Positions 46,188 through 56,150 of a stretch of 64,000 nt of DNA are shown here, piece by piece. The translations under genes and the position numbers were made by a program. Origin of the DNA: Meconema thalassinum (Eukaryota; Arthropoda; Insecta; Orthoptera; Tettigoniidae); assembly GCA_946902985.2 (NCBI GenBank), contig OX336395.1, positions 16,160,708 through 16,224,707 on the forward strand. Direction: 5' to 3'. The notes below the pieces were generated by a model. The model was not told the DNA's origin, did not search any database, and saw nothing but the letters and a program-made list of their open reading frames with translations. The first letter of the stretch is position 1. Each line of letters starts with the position of its first letter.

Positions 46188-46650
46188 ATATTGGCTTATG
46201 TGTTGGCTTTTTGTGTTGGCTTTTCGTGTTGGCTTTTCGTGTTGGCTTTTTGTGTTGGCTTTTTGTGTTGGCTTTTCATGTTGGCTTTTCATGTTGGCTT
46301 TTCGTGTTGGCTTATGTGTTGGCTTTTTGTGTTGGCTTTTTGTGTTGGCTTATGTGTTGGCTTTTTGTGTTGGCTTATGTGTTGGCTTTTTGTGTTGGCT
46401 TTTCATGTTGGCTTTTCGTGTTGGCTTTTCGTGTTGGCTTTTTGTGTTGGCTTTTCGTGTTGGCTTTTCGTGTTGGCTTTTGTGTTGGCTTTTCGTGTTG
46501 GCTTTTTGTGTTGGCTTTTCGTGTTGGCATTTCGTGTTGGCTTTTCGTGTTGGCTTTTTTTGTATTGGCCTTTCGTGTTGGCTTTTTGTATTGGCTTTTC
46601 GTGTTGGCTTTTTGTGTTGGCTTTAGTATTGGCTTTTGTATTGGCTTATT
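46188..46650. repeat. TTGGC minisatellite, left arm of element 2
   Basis: About 35 units of mostly 13 bp (TTGGCTTTTCGTG or TTGGCTTTTTGTG; some 12 bp TTGGCTTATGTG). It abuts the TATA box of the long FLYWCH gene. All three frames are open on the plus strand because of the unit composition; these are not genes. Confidence 0.95.
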
Positions 46651-46749
46651 TGACAAGTTATTTGTGTCAATGTATTTAGTGGATTTTTTCTTGGTGTTGG
46701 AAAGTAGTTGAAAGAGAGGGAATATTTAAAGACTTAACCTCAGCTCACT

Positions 46750-46929
46750 AACCTAACCTAACCTAACCTAACCTTTCAACTCTCAGATGTTAATTAAATT
46801 CTGTGCATAGTCGAGTTGGAGCCCAAGACCTCAGGGGTAAAAAAACAATTATTTTTGACGACTTATTTTGGTAACTTATTTTAATGGCTAACCTAACTTT
46901 ACCTAACCTAACCTAACCTAACCTAACCT
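46750..46929. repeat. Short (CCTAA)n telomere-like tracts, left arm
   Basis: Two short tracts of CCTAA units (46750-46774 and about 46889-46929) match the insect telomere repeat TTAGG on the other strand. The mirrors are 47745-47769 and 47590-47630. Confidence 0.75.
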
Positions 46930-47244
46930 CAGCTCACTTTGGATATTACTAGTAAGTGTTCATATCCTCTGCTAGGTAGCATGCTAGTAGTACAGGTAGT
47001 GCTCATATTTACCGCTAGATAGCGGAAACATATTTTGCATGTTGCATGTGACACTTGTGAAGTTTAACCACATGCAAGACGTGCTTGTATAAGTTCTCTA
47101 TTTAAACTCAATATACAATTAACCACTAAATGTTCAGAACTAACATGTATAGCCATGTTTAGGGTATATAGGAGACCCTTAGCAAGAAAGGCTGTCTAAC
47201 CCACGAGTGTACAGCCTTGTCATACGCAGTAAGCCCCTGTTGGC

Positions 47245-47274
47245 TTTCTCAAATTGTTGTTGTTGTTGTTTTCT
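47245..47274. other. Centre loop of element 2 palindrome
   Basis: A 30-bp spacer rich in TTG lies between TGTTGGC (ending the left arm at 47244) and GCCAACA (starting the right arm at 47275). The arms therefore meet at a TTGGC word. Confidence 0.95.
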
Positions 47275-47868
47275 GCCAACAGGGGCTTACTGCGTATGAC
47301 AAGGCTGTACACTCGTGGGTTAGACAGCCTTTCTTGCTAAGGGTCTCCTATATACCCTAAACATGGCTATACATGTTAGTTCTGAACATTTAGTGGTTAA
47401 TTGTATATTGAGTTTAAATAGAGAACTTATACAAGCACGTCTTGCATGTGGTTAAACTTCACAAGTGTCACATGCAACATGCAAAATATGTTTCCGCTAT
47501 CTAGCGGTAAATATGAGCACTACCTGTACTACTAGCATGCTACCTAGCAGAGGATATGAACACTTACTAGTAATATCCAAAGTGAGCTGAGGTTAGGTTA
47601 GGTTAGGTTAGGTTAGGTAAAGTTAGGTTAGCCATTAAAATAAGTTACCAAAATAAGTCGTCAAAAATAATTGTTTTTTTACCCCTGAGGTCTTGGGCTC
47701 CAACTCGACTATGCACAGAATTTAATTAACATCTGAGAGTTGAAAGGTTAGGTTAGGTTAGGTTAGGTTAGTGAGCTGAGGTTAAGTCTTTAAATATTCC
47801 CTCTCTTTCAACTACTTTCCAACACCAAGAAAAAATCCACTAAATACATTGACACAAATAACTTGTCA

Positions 47869-48331
47869 AATAAGCCAATACAAAAGCCAATACTAAAGCC
47901 AACACAAAAAGCCAACACGAAAAGCCAATACAAAAAGCCAACACGAAAGGCCAATACAAAAAAAGCCAACACGAAAAGCCAACACGAAATGCCAACACGA
48001 AAAGCCAACACAAAAAGCCAACACGAAAAGCCAACACAAAAGCCAACACGAAAAGCCAACACGAAAAGCCAACACAAAAAGCCAACACGAAAAGCCAACA
48101 CGAAAAGCCAACATGAAAAGCCAACACAAAAAGCCAACACATAAGCCAACACAAAAAGCCAACACATAAGCCAACACAAAAAGCCAACACAAAAAGCCAA
48201 CACATAAGCCAACACGAAAAGCCAACATGAAAAGCCAACATGAAAAGCCAACACAAAAAGCCAACACAAAAAGCCAACACGAAAAGCCAACACGAAAAGC
48301 CAACACAAAAAGCCAACACATAAGCCAATAT
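47869..48331. repeat. TTGGC (GCCAA) minisatellite, right arm of element 2
   Basis: It is the exact mirror of 46188-46650 and runs up to the TATA box at 48329. Confidence 0.95.
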
Positions 48332-48360
48332 ATAAGCTTATAGTAGGTCACTCCATCAGC
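48329..48360 (+). promoter_or_regulatory. TATA and initiator of the long FLYWCH gene, right arm
   Basis: TATATAAG at 48329-48336 is followed by TCAGC at 48356-48360, with 29 bp from the first TATA base to the A. The start codon is at 48416. The GCCAA array touches the upstream edge of the TATA box. Confidence 0.65.
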
Positions 48361-48415
48361 AAAACAGTTGTAACCTTTGTAGTGTGAACATCGTACTGAC
48401 AGGTCAGTTACTACA

Positions 48416-49096
48416 ATGGAACTTATTACAACCAACAAAGGTAGGCTACGTGCACTCTATCAAGGCTACTCCTATAACTATAATCGCCAGAATGTGAATG
48501 GAATAATATTCTGGCAATGCTCAAAAGAGAGGTCAACAAAATGTCGAGGCAATCTGAAAAGTAAAAATGGAAAGGTTTTAAGTGTGAGTGTTCATCAATG
48601 TAGTGCTCGAAACGAACCACGCTTACTGTTTACAAACAATTATCAAAATGCTAAAAAGCAAGTTCAAGAAAACGATATTGCGGCTAAAGATAGTGCAGTG
48701 TTTGTTCAAAAGGACTTATCATGTCCTCAAAACGTTATGTTAGGACAGTTGTCAACGTCCAAGAAACCTTCAACACTATCAAAATCAACTCAGACTATAA
48801 ATAAAGTGGTATTGCAAGAGGATCAAAAAGGACTATATAGTAACAGTGATGATGGTCATGATGATAATGGTGATCATGATGATGATAATGATGATGATGA
48901 TAATGATCATGATAATGGTAATGCTTTGTTTACACCTAAAAATCCATTTGTTAAATTTGTATACTGGCACAATCCCAATAAGCTCGTCCAGCGGCTACAG
49001 TTGTTGCATGCCTCACGTCAATCTGGCCATACTGGTCACGATTGGGAAATCAAAGAAATTGAACAAGAGCTTCGTCGTGCTGAAATTATTGTGTAA
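48416..49096 (+). CDS. Long FLYWCH-type zinc-finger protein with acidic tract (right arm)
   Basis: It encodes the same 226-aa protein as 45423-46103 with no amino-acid difference. The features are an N-terminal FLYWCH-like finger, a central Asp-rich run and a C-terminal helical segment. The short paralogue follows 170 bp downstream in the same orientation. Confidence 0.75.
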   Translation: MELITTNKGRLRALYQGYSYNYNRQNVNGIIFWQCSKERSTKCRGNLKSKNGKVLSVSVHQCSARNEPRLLFTNNYQNAKKQVQENDIAAKDSAVFVQKDLSCPQNVMLGQLSTSKKPSTLSKSTQTINKVVLQEDQKGLYSNSDDGHDDNGDHDDDNDDDDNDHDNGNALFTPKNPFVKFVYWHNPNKLVQRLQLLHASRQSGHTGHDWEIKEIEQELRRAEIIV

Positions 49097-49266
49097 TGGG
49101 TCTACCACTTTGCGACCACTTTCACCCCAACACTTGTTTCTAATATTTGCTTATTTGCTTTCACTTTTACCTGAACTCTTTGGATCCATATTTGCTCTCA
49201 CATTAAACTAGTATTCTTATTACCAAGTTGACTTTACTAGAGCTTAGTCTATACTCGACAGTTGAT

Positions 49267-49644
49267 ATGGAAGTATCAGTGACTAGGTATGGTAAGCCTT
49301 ACGCATACTATAAAGGATATTCATATATTGTGAAACGAACCAATAAAAATGGAACTGTTATTTGGCGTTGTTCAAAGCAACGTTCCAAACATTGTCGTAG
49401 TGACCTAAAAAGTAAAAATAGTGAGGTTTTAAGTGTCAGTGATCATCAATGTAGTGTACCGCATGAAACACAGTTGCCGTCGACAAAAAATCAAGAAAAC
49501 CATATTGCTACTCAAAATAGTGCATTGTTTAATGATCAACGTTTAACCCCTGTTCTCAAAGTTATTTTTAATCCATCTTCCACGTCGCAAGAGCCATCAA
49601 CATCACAAACTATGCAAGAGGTAGTGTTGTTGTTGTCGTTTTAA
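49267..49644 (+). CDS. Short FLYWCH-type zinc-finger protein (right arm)
   Basis: It is identical to the left-arm copy 44875-45252. The same possible frameshift near the TTG run is present, so it predates the palindrome or was homogenised. Confidence 0.6.
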   Translation: MEVSVTRYGKPYAYYKGYSYIVKRTNKNGTVIWRCSKQRSKHCRSDLKSKNSEVLSVSDHQCSVPHETQLPSTKNQENHIATQNSALFNDQRLTPVLKVIFNPSSTSQEPSTSQTMQEVVLLLSF

Positions 49645-50114
49645 AGAGTGGAACAACTAGGTCATCTGCTCTTGATATGCAAGGGGGTGAAAGTGACTAA
49701 ATAGTAATAACCATAAGGTTTTTATGTCAATACAACCATTGTGGCTTCCCCACTTTTCGAAAACAACATTGAATGGACATTGCTAGAAAATGATCTACAA
49801 CAAGCCTTGTGTTTAAAACTATAACAGACTATTGTAAAGTGAGAAAGGCTTGTATTCAGTGTGCATTTATTGTCATAATCATGTATACTCTGCAATGTTA
49901 AATATACTAACTTTGTATAAAATAAAACAGCATTGTAACATCATTTTGCATTTATTTACAAACTTTATATACATTTTTTTTTGGTTTCATCATAATATTT
50001 TTAAAGACAACACTAAACACTAAAACATTATTATTCTATACACATATTTTCTTTCTTTTTCAGTATATTGTCATTACTTATATTTTCCATTATTATTTCA
50101 CATTATTTATTTAT

Positions 50115-50396
50115 TTAATTAAAACGAACCATGCACCTATTGTTTTTAAAACCTTCATAAATTATGTGTACAGGTTGTACAGCATTATTGACTTCATCAA
50201 AAACACTCTCCGACATATCATTAAACCGTATAGGCAGAAATGTCTCAAAGTTTTCACATACACAAAGTACACGATCACCATATGCTGTTTTCAATTTCCG
50301 AATCTTGATAATGCGGAATGGAATATGCGTTGGCAATTCGCTGAGCTTCTTTGTCTCTAAGCCACATGATTGTCCCACAGCATTCAAAACATTCAT
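50115..50396 (-). CDS. 93-aa possible OB-like protein (right arm)
   Basis: It is identical to 44123-44404 in mirror orientation, with the same splice-acceptor-like sequence before the start and the same AATAAA-rich 3' region. Confidence 0.6.
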   Translation of the reverse strand: MNVLNAVGQSCGLETKKLSELPTHIPFRIIKIRKLKTAYGDRVLCVCENFETFLPIRFNDMSESVFDEVNNAVQPVHIIYEGFKNNRCMVRFN

Positions 50397-50507
50397 TGTA
50401 GTAGTCTATAAACAAAACAAAAGCATATCTATTACACTCTAAAACAGCTTTAATAATATTGTGCAATTAGGGATTTTGCACTATGCATGGCGAATAAATT
50501 ATACTAG

Positions 50508-51527
50508 TTATGCAAGAAATGCCCTAACTGTAGCAAATACTACTTTTCTGCATATAGCACAAGTGTTAAGTTCTAATGCACACTTGACACAGGCTATCAT
50601 GTGTCCACAGGGTAAAAATACAACACCTAGTTCATCTTGATAACAAATTTTACATAATTGTTGGTCACACTTTTGTATCTGTTCGTGAGACAAGTCTTTT
50701 CTTTCAGCCTTATGTATTTGCTCCGCGTGCTCTAACTCTAAAGGCACTTTTATGTCTTGTGCTGCAATCACTTTTTCTTTACGAATAGTGTTCACAAATT
50801 CCTGACCTTTAAGCAACACCATGTATTTACAGTTTGGTAACCAACGAGCGTGTTGCACAAAAGGGTCATCAGTCATTTGCCAATCCTTTAAAGCAAATCC
50901 ACAATAAAAATATATTGTTTTATCCCCTTCATCAGTATAAAAAAATCCAGTTTCACTTAGCTGTTTGGTAAGGTGTTTTAATATTAATGGCCAAACATTT
51001 TTATAAGATTCGAAACGTTTTTCAACAGAGCTGTACTCTGGGTGTGCTAGTGCTTTAGTCTTGCAAACTCCCAATTTTTCAAAAGCACACGCCAATTCAA
51101 CACTGTCTATGGCATATGGACCACATATATCGACACTACCGTTGGCTGGTAATACATCATTATTATTATTTATTTGTGATTCAGCAACGTAAGTAGCGGC
51201 CAAAGGCCTTGTGGTTCGGTAAAATGAATGCACGGGTAGGTTACCCACTTGCTTTCCAAGCATGTAAGGACAGTGAGGAGACCATCGCAAATGGTCTCTA
51301 AAGGGATCATCCCCTTCTTCCCAGTGTGAAAGTTCAATACGACAAAACACACAGCGCACCACATCTTCTCGGTTCAAGTAAAAAAAACCGGCTTTTGCAA
51401 GTTCATGCGTCGACAAAAAGCCTACAGGCCAGGATTCAAATGTTAACCATCGATCATGTTCTGATTTTAAATTTAACCCACGTGGTAAACCAACTTGCTC
51501 ACTTGTTGTATTTGGTACTAACGCCAT
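50508..51527 (-). CDS. iap: Inhibitor of apoptosis protein, BIR-BIR-RING (right arm)
   Basis: It is the same as the left copy except residue 331, Phe instead of Ser (one C-to-T change), just after the RING. BIR1 and RING ligands are complete. BIR2 has the same Tyr206 in place of the first cysteine, so that change is older than the palindrome. Two intact copies in opposite orientation could double the dosage if both are expressed. Confidence 0.9.
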   Translation of the reverse strand: MALVPNTTSEQVGLPRGLNLKSEHDRWLTFESWPVGFLSTHELAKAGFFYLNREDVVRCVFCRIELSHWEEGDDPFRDHLRWSPHCPYMLGKQVGNLPVHSFYRTTRPLAATYVAESQINNNNDVLPANGSVDICGPYAIDSVELACAFEKLGVCKTKALAHPEYSSVEKRFESYKNVWPLILKHLTKQLSETGFFYTDEGDKTIYFYCGFALKDWQMTDDPFVQHARWLPNCKYMVLLKGQEFVNTIRKEKVIAAQDIKVPLELEHAEQIHKAERKDLSHEQIQKCDQQLCKICYQDELGVVFLPCGHMIACVKCALELNTCAICRKVVFATVRAFLA

Positions 51528-51603
51528 GTGTTATAATAAAACTTTTTCTTATTGTAAGTTATTAACATTGCACAGAGTACTTTAAAGCATAATGCATGCT
51601 TGT

Positions 51604-52439
51604 TCACTGTCTGTTCATTACGTTAATGGCACATGACGACACCTAAAAGCAAACAAAATAACCCATCACTCAATCAATCAATCAATCAATACTTGTAAAT
51701 AAAACGTTAACGTTAATTGGCATTAATATATCAAAACACCATTAAAAATAAACTGTATGTTGGCACTAACAGTAACCCATGTACTTATTTTCTTTTTTAT
51801 AAAGCTACAGTCATTTACATTCCCCCACCCTCCCTTTAACCAATATATAAACAAAAATGAATGTCATGTCATTTTGTTCACATTATCATGTTCAAACCTG
51901 TGGATATTCGTTGAGTCCATAGGGAACCACCCATAAATTAAATTTATTATTTTTATTTTTAGAAAATCCAACATGGCCTTGTACTTTTCCCAGTCAACAA
52001 CAACAACATAGCCATTCATCAAGAAAGCAATCATTGTCCCAGTCATGTACAGGTAATGAATTTTTTTTTGTCTACGAGTTTTCAGTAGTGGTAAAATGGA
52101 ATAGCATTTTTAAGTTGGACTTACCTGAGTTTTAAACAGTTCACTCTTTGGCAGTGGTTTCGCTTTAGTGCGTTTCTGTTTTTTTTTCAGCGACTGCTAC
52201 GGCGGTAAGGCTATTCTTTCCAAGTTTCTAAAAATAAATAAAATAAACCGCTATAAATACCTAAATTCAGGTTAATACATACATTTCATAAAATAAAACA
52301 TAAAACAAAAAAAATGAAACAAGTTAGTTTAAAAAAATCATCTCACCTTTACTTGCAGTGACTTGTTACTCTTCCCTTCTAGTGGGCTCAAAAGTGCAAT
52401 GGTTTCTTCTCCCTCAGACATGTAAGGTATGCCGGTTAT
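51604..52439 (-). pseudogene. Short spliced gene with a homopolymer frameshift (right arm)
   Basis: It mirrors 42080-42915 with the same splice sites, the start codon at 52421 and the same nine-base run in exon 3. Confidence 0.5.
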
Positions 52440-52650
52440 CTGCAAACAAATAAATAAAATCATTAATTACTTAATCAATAAATAATTGCTTGTAAATATA
52501 CATATATATTAATCAATAAATGTATAAATGAATAAGTATATAAATAAATACCTACCCCACAACACGGTTAAGTATTTTCCACCAACACCAAAACTGTTAA
52601 ACAAGACCAGGGGTTTCATGCAACGCAGTGTGTTCAAAGGTAGTCCACCC

Positions 52651-52949
52651 AAGTGAGAGTGGAAATGATAACGACATGTCTTTATATATACTACGTTGCA
52701 TGTATAATCATTTTTTCCCACGCTTTGACCATTCTGTTATCGGTCACGTGGACAGCTAACGCCCAAAGTGAACACCTGTGGCGAATCAAATTTCACATGA
52801 ACTTGCATTTTGTCACGTACGAAGCAAAACAGGATGTGACTTGTTAACAGTTATCATGCACGTGGACAGATAACGTCCAAAGTGAACACCTGCGGTAGAT
52901 CAAATGTCACATGGACTTGCATTTTGTCACGTACGAAGCAAGACAGAAT
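52651..52949 (-). promoter_or_regulatory. TATA promoter and duplicated regulatory block (right arm)
   Basis: It mirrors 41570-41868: the TATA box at 52681-52690 and the two roughly 100-bp upstream copies at about 52736-52949. Confidence 0.5.
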
Positions 52950-53448
52950 GTCACTGGTTTAGCGTGCCTGTGGTTTCACATGTGTGCACGCCTTTCGCAC
53001 TTCCCTGCCACCACAATGGTCCGATTATTTCACCTTCAAGCGTCTTGGTCATTTTTTCCATTGCACCTGTTGTCAAGTCAGATCGGAGCCTTCCAATAAG
53101 CTCAAATGACCTTCACCTCCTGCTCGTTTGTTTTCGATACTCGCTTCGACCAACATAGAATCAAGTTCTCATCACCGTTTACACGTTAAAGGTAAAATAT
53201 CAGAAAAACGCACGCTCGCTCTGTCATACACCGACCCGTCGAAATAGCGATTGTTCTATTAAGCATGGTCCTTGTGGTTAGCGACAGGTTCGTTGAAACA
53301 CACACACCCAGCCGTATGGTCTCTCTCTCTCAACCACCACGCTTTATAAACATTATAAACAGGTAACGGTAATGATTTTTTTTCAACATGTACGGCGTTA
53401 GGCCCTTTGTGAATTATCTTTTTTTAAAAAAAATATCTACCACATTTG

Positions 53449-54389
53449 AAAGGGGGCGTTAGCCCGAGTCCTAGGACACCTCGTACACGTCTCTAGCGTT
53501 ATTAGTTCGTGAGATATCGGCAAAAATCACAAAAAACACGTGTTTACCCCAAAATCGCGTTTCCAAAATTTTTTAAAATTACAACGAGTAGTTCATAGCA
53601 AAAAGGACGTCACTCCGAGTCCTTGGACCCATCGTACATGCCTCTAACGTTATTGGTTCGTTAGATATCGGCAAAATCACAAAAAGCATGTGTTTACCCC
53701 AAAATCGAGTTTCCAATTTTATTAAAAATTATAACGAGTGGTCCATAGCAGAGAGGACGTCACCCCGAGTCCTTGGACCTGTCGAACATGCCTCTAGCAT
53801 GATTGGTTCGCGAGATATAGCAAAAAGTCTAAAATCACGTTTTTACCCCAAAAAGACTGTGTTTCCAGATTTTCACCTTTTCGACACCGACATTCCCGTA
53901 AAGAGCACAACGAGACGAAAAAAACGAATCCAAGCACGCCCTCCTAGCATGGCTCCTTCCATTCCAAGGTCGCAGGGGCTCACCACTTGCTTTTATAAGC
54001 AGCTCTGTCCTTACCACACTACTGCAGGTTTTCATTCTAGAGACTTTAAATTTATTTTGGGGGTAGAGGGGGTAGGGACCATTGATTTACGTTAAACAAT
54101 TTTTTTTGTAGAGTTCCTAGTTTCCAAAATATAGGATTTTCAAAATTCGAGTGTTTTCAAAAAAATATAAAAAATAAAAATTTTTTATTACAAAAAATAA
54201 AGGTCATAAAGACTGTTCGTTTGAGCCATGGCACAACGTTCTATCCTGTTTGGTTTTCAAACTATCGCCTATTTTCGAAAACAAAAATTTTCAAAAAAAT
54301 TTTGAAAAATATAATGAGTGGTCCATAGCAAAGAGGACGTCAGCCCGAGTCCAACAATACCTCATTTGTCAAAATCGGACCATGCGTTC
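53449..54389. repeat. Subterminal repeats of element 2, right arm
   Basis: It is the mirror of 40130-41070, with the same roughly 150-bp units. Confidence 0.75.
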
Positions 54390-54472
54390 AAGAGATATTT
54401 AACATGGCTGAGGCTTAGTAGTAGAGCAAGGGGGGTTTTGAAGTGGGGCAGAACTCCTAGTACTCCACTACT

Positions 54473-54613
54473 TTCGGTAAACCATTGTTTACAACGAGCG
54501 TGTCTTTTCTGAACGGCAATCGTCAGATTTCTCAAGAGTTCGATACTAACCCTCCTTTGGTAGCGTAGATTACTATCGTAATCCAGGTTTATTTGTTTTA
54601 TATCTGAGAACAT
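54473..54613 (-). pseudogene. Tc1/mariner-like transposase remnant, upstream half
   Basis: The minus-strand frame ends 'CKQWFTE' at the element 2 junction and joins in frame with QLL of the other half across TTCGGT. The more upstream codons do not show clear transposase motifs, so the copy is degenerate or truncated near here. Confidence 0.55.
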
Positions 54614-54702
54614 AATACACGATTTTATATGACATATATTTTATGTTCGCGTTAAACAACAAGCTTCTTTTTTTCCGACTATTATACGGTATGTCAGAAA
54701 AA

Positions 54703-55241
54703 TGTATCCTAATGATGGTCATTTTTCATGAAACAGTTTCTCCCACCAATCACAGCTCAAGAAACAGTTGTTCGACCAATTAGATAAGGATAGCATCGCA
54801 CCTGCGCTGAGTTCCAAGCCCTTCTAATTTAAATTTCACTGCGTTGCCAAGTGTCATAGAGGGGTAATCGAGGAGGCCATGGTCAAATACAAGGCATTCT
54901 CTGCGTCCCATGCGATCTGTTCGGTACATAAAACTGGCGAAATCTCGACAGATATTTATGAATATTTATGTTCGAACATAAAATAGTTATAATAATTATC
55001 GTCGAACATAAACAGTCGTATGCAACTCGCCTATAATGGTAATTAATACCTTGTAGCTGACCATGGCCTCCTCAAATACACCATGCAGTGAAATTTAAAA
55101 TAGGAGGCCGTGGAAGTCAGCGCAGATGCGATGCTACCCTTACCTAATTGGTCACACAACTGTTTCTTGAGCTCTGATTGGTGGGAGAAGCTGTTTCATA
55201 ACGACAAAACTAGAGTTATAATGACCCTCATTATGATACAA
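54703..55241. mobile_element. MITE-like element with long imperfect inverted repeats
   Basis: Left arm about 54703-54897 and right arm about 55045-55241 are inverse copies sharing 'AAACAGTTTCTCCCACCAAT', 'CAAGAAACAGTTGT', 'GGAGGCCATGGTCA' and 'AAATTTCACTGC'. The middle has several GTCGAACATAAA-like words. There is no coding capacity, and the terminal duplication could not be settled. Confidence 0.65.
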
Positions 55242-55911
55242 TTTTGTGACATATATTTACATTTCGACGTCGTCGAACATAAAGATAAAGATATGTTCCC
55301 AACGGTTTTAGAGCGGCCAAATAATGAATAGCACGAAGCAAGTAAGAAATGTAGGGAAATTGCGGTGAGGAGGTACGTATCATCATCAGCTAGTGACAGG
55401 TAGGTAAAGAAATTTAAAATACAACTTGGCCCTTCCCCCGGAAAGAATTCCTGCAGGTGCCTATGCTTGAACAGCGTGGGCTTACTTGTATAGGTATAGC
55501 ATTGTATAGAATTGGGAACCTGAAAATATTAAGGAACACTTAATTGTAGAAAAATTCTCATCTGTTCGCAAATATTTCATGTTTTTACTCAACACAGAAA
55601 ACTGCCAAATTTCTTTCAAAAGTTAAAATTAGATAAGTTTTTCATGTTGTGTCAAAATATTTTGTATTTCATGTATTTGTCATGGAGGAAAGAAAGAGAG
55701 GAGTTGCCCAGAGCTCGTGTGAGTGAAGCCAAGCGCCAAGTCCAAAGTGGGCGTAACCTAGTGTTATGTGACTTGTATGCGTCAGAGCATTGTGAATGGT
55801 TATTTCGGAGTTTTTCCTAATAAAGTCGTGTAGTGCCTATGGTGGTACGAATCGACAAAACAGAACACACCAGGAAACATAAAAATATAGTAGGCCTATT
55901 ATTTACAATAC
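55242..55911. other. No gene recognised
   Basis: Mixed-composition sequence with short frames only. Confidence 0.45.
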
Positions 55912-56150
55912 TGGCCGCGGTGGCCGAGAGCGCTAGAACGCTACCTCGTGCCTCGCTGGTATCGGGAGAGCGCGGGTTCGAATCCCACCTCGGCCGTCCT
56001 GAAAATGGTTTCCGTGGTTTCCCATTTTCACCTCCAGGCAAATGCCGGGACGGTTCCTTTCAACAGGCCCACGGCCGATTTCCTTCCAATATCCCTTCCC
56101 CGACTCGTCCTCAAAAGAAAAGTACATGGCCATTGGCTGCATTAATAAAA
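55912..56150 (+). mobile_element. tRNA-derived SINE
   Basis: The head resembles a class II tRNA: 'GGCCGCGGTGGCCGAGAGCG' followed by a perfect box B region GGGTTCGAATCCC. The body has 'GGTTTCCCATTTTCACC', 'GGCAAATGCCGGGACGGTTC' and CCACGGCC, and ends near ATTAATAAAATTATTATTATT. It is related in body to the SINEs inside element 1. The tRNA-like part is not a functional tRNA gene. Confidence 0.85.

Larger units (their letters stand above)
40047..54472. mobile_element. Element 2: 14.4-kb perfect palindromic Polinton-like element
   Basis: The element starts AGTAGTGGAGTACT and ends with the exact inverse. TTCGGT flanks it at 40041-40046 and 54473-54478. The arms are 40047-47244 and 47275-54472, each exactly 7198 bp, around a 30-bp loop. 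I found one difference between arms (IAP residue 331). On the minus strand the host frame reads WFTE then QLL across the empty site, confirming the 6-bp duplication. Terminal AG...CT and 6-bp duplications point to a Polinton/Maverick integrase. Integrase, PolB, ATPase and capsid genes are absent, so it must have been moved in trans. Each arm carries five genes. Confidence 0.9.

Noticed and set aside
46081..46711. Long open frames rich in Trp, Leu, Phe and Val through the TTGGC arrays, both elements and strands
   Set aside because: They are translations of a 13-bp unit that happens to lack stops; all frames give the same residue cycle shifted.
40047..54472. The palindromes could be assembly or library artefacts
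   Set aside because: A read-level fold-back would mirror the flanks too. Here the mirror symmetry stops exactly at 6-bp duplications, different host sequence follows on each side, and interrupted frames join across the empty sites. Arm-specific changes also exist.
55912..55990. Functional tRNA gene with perfect box B
   Set aside because: The stem pairing of a mature tRNA is not complete and the sequence continues into a SINE body.
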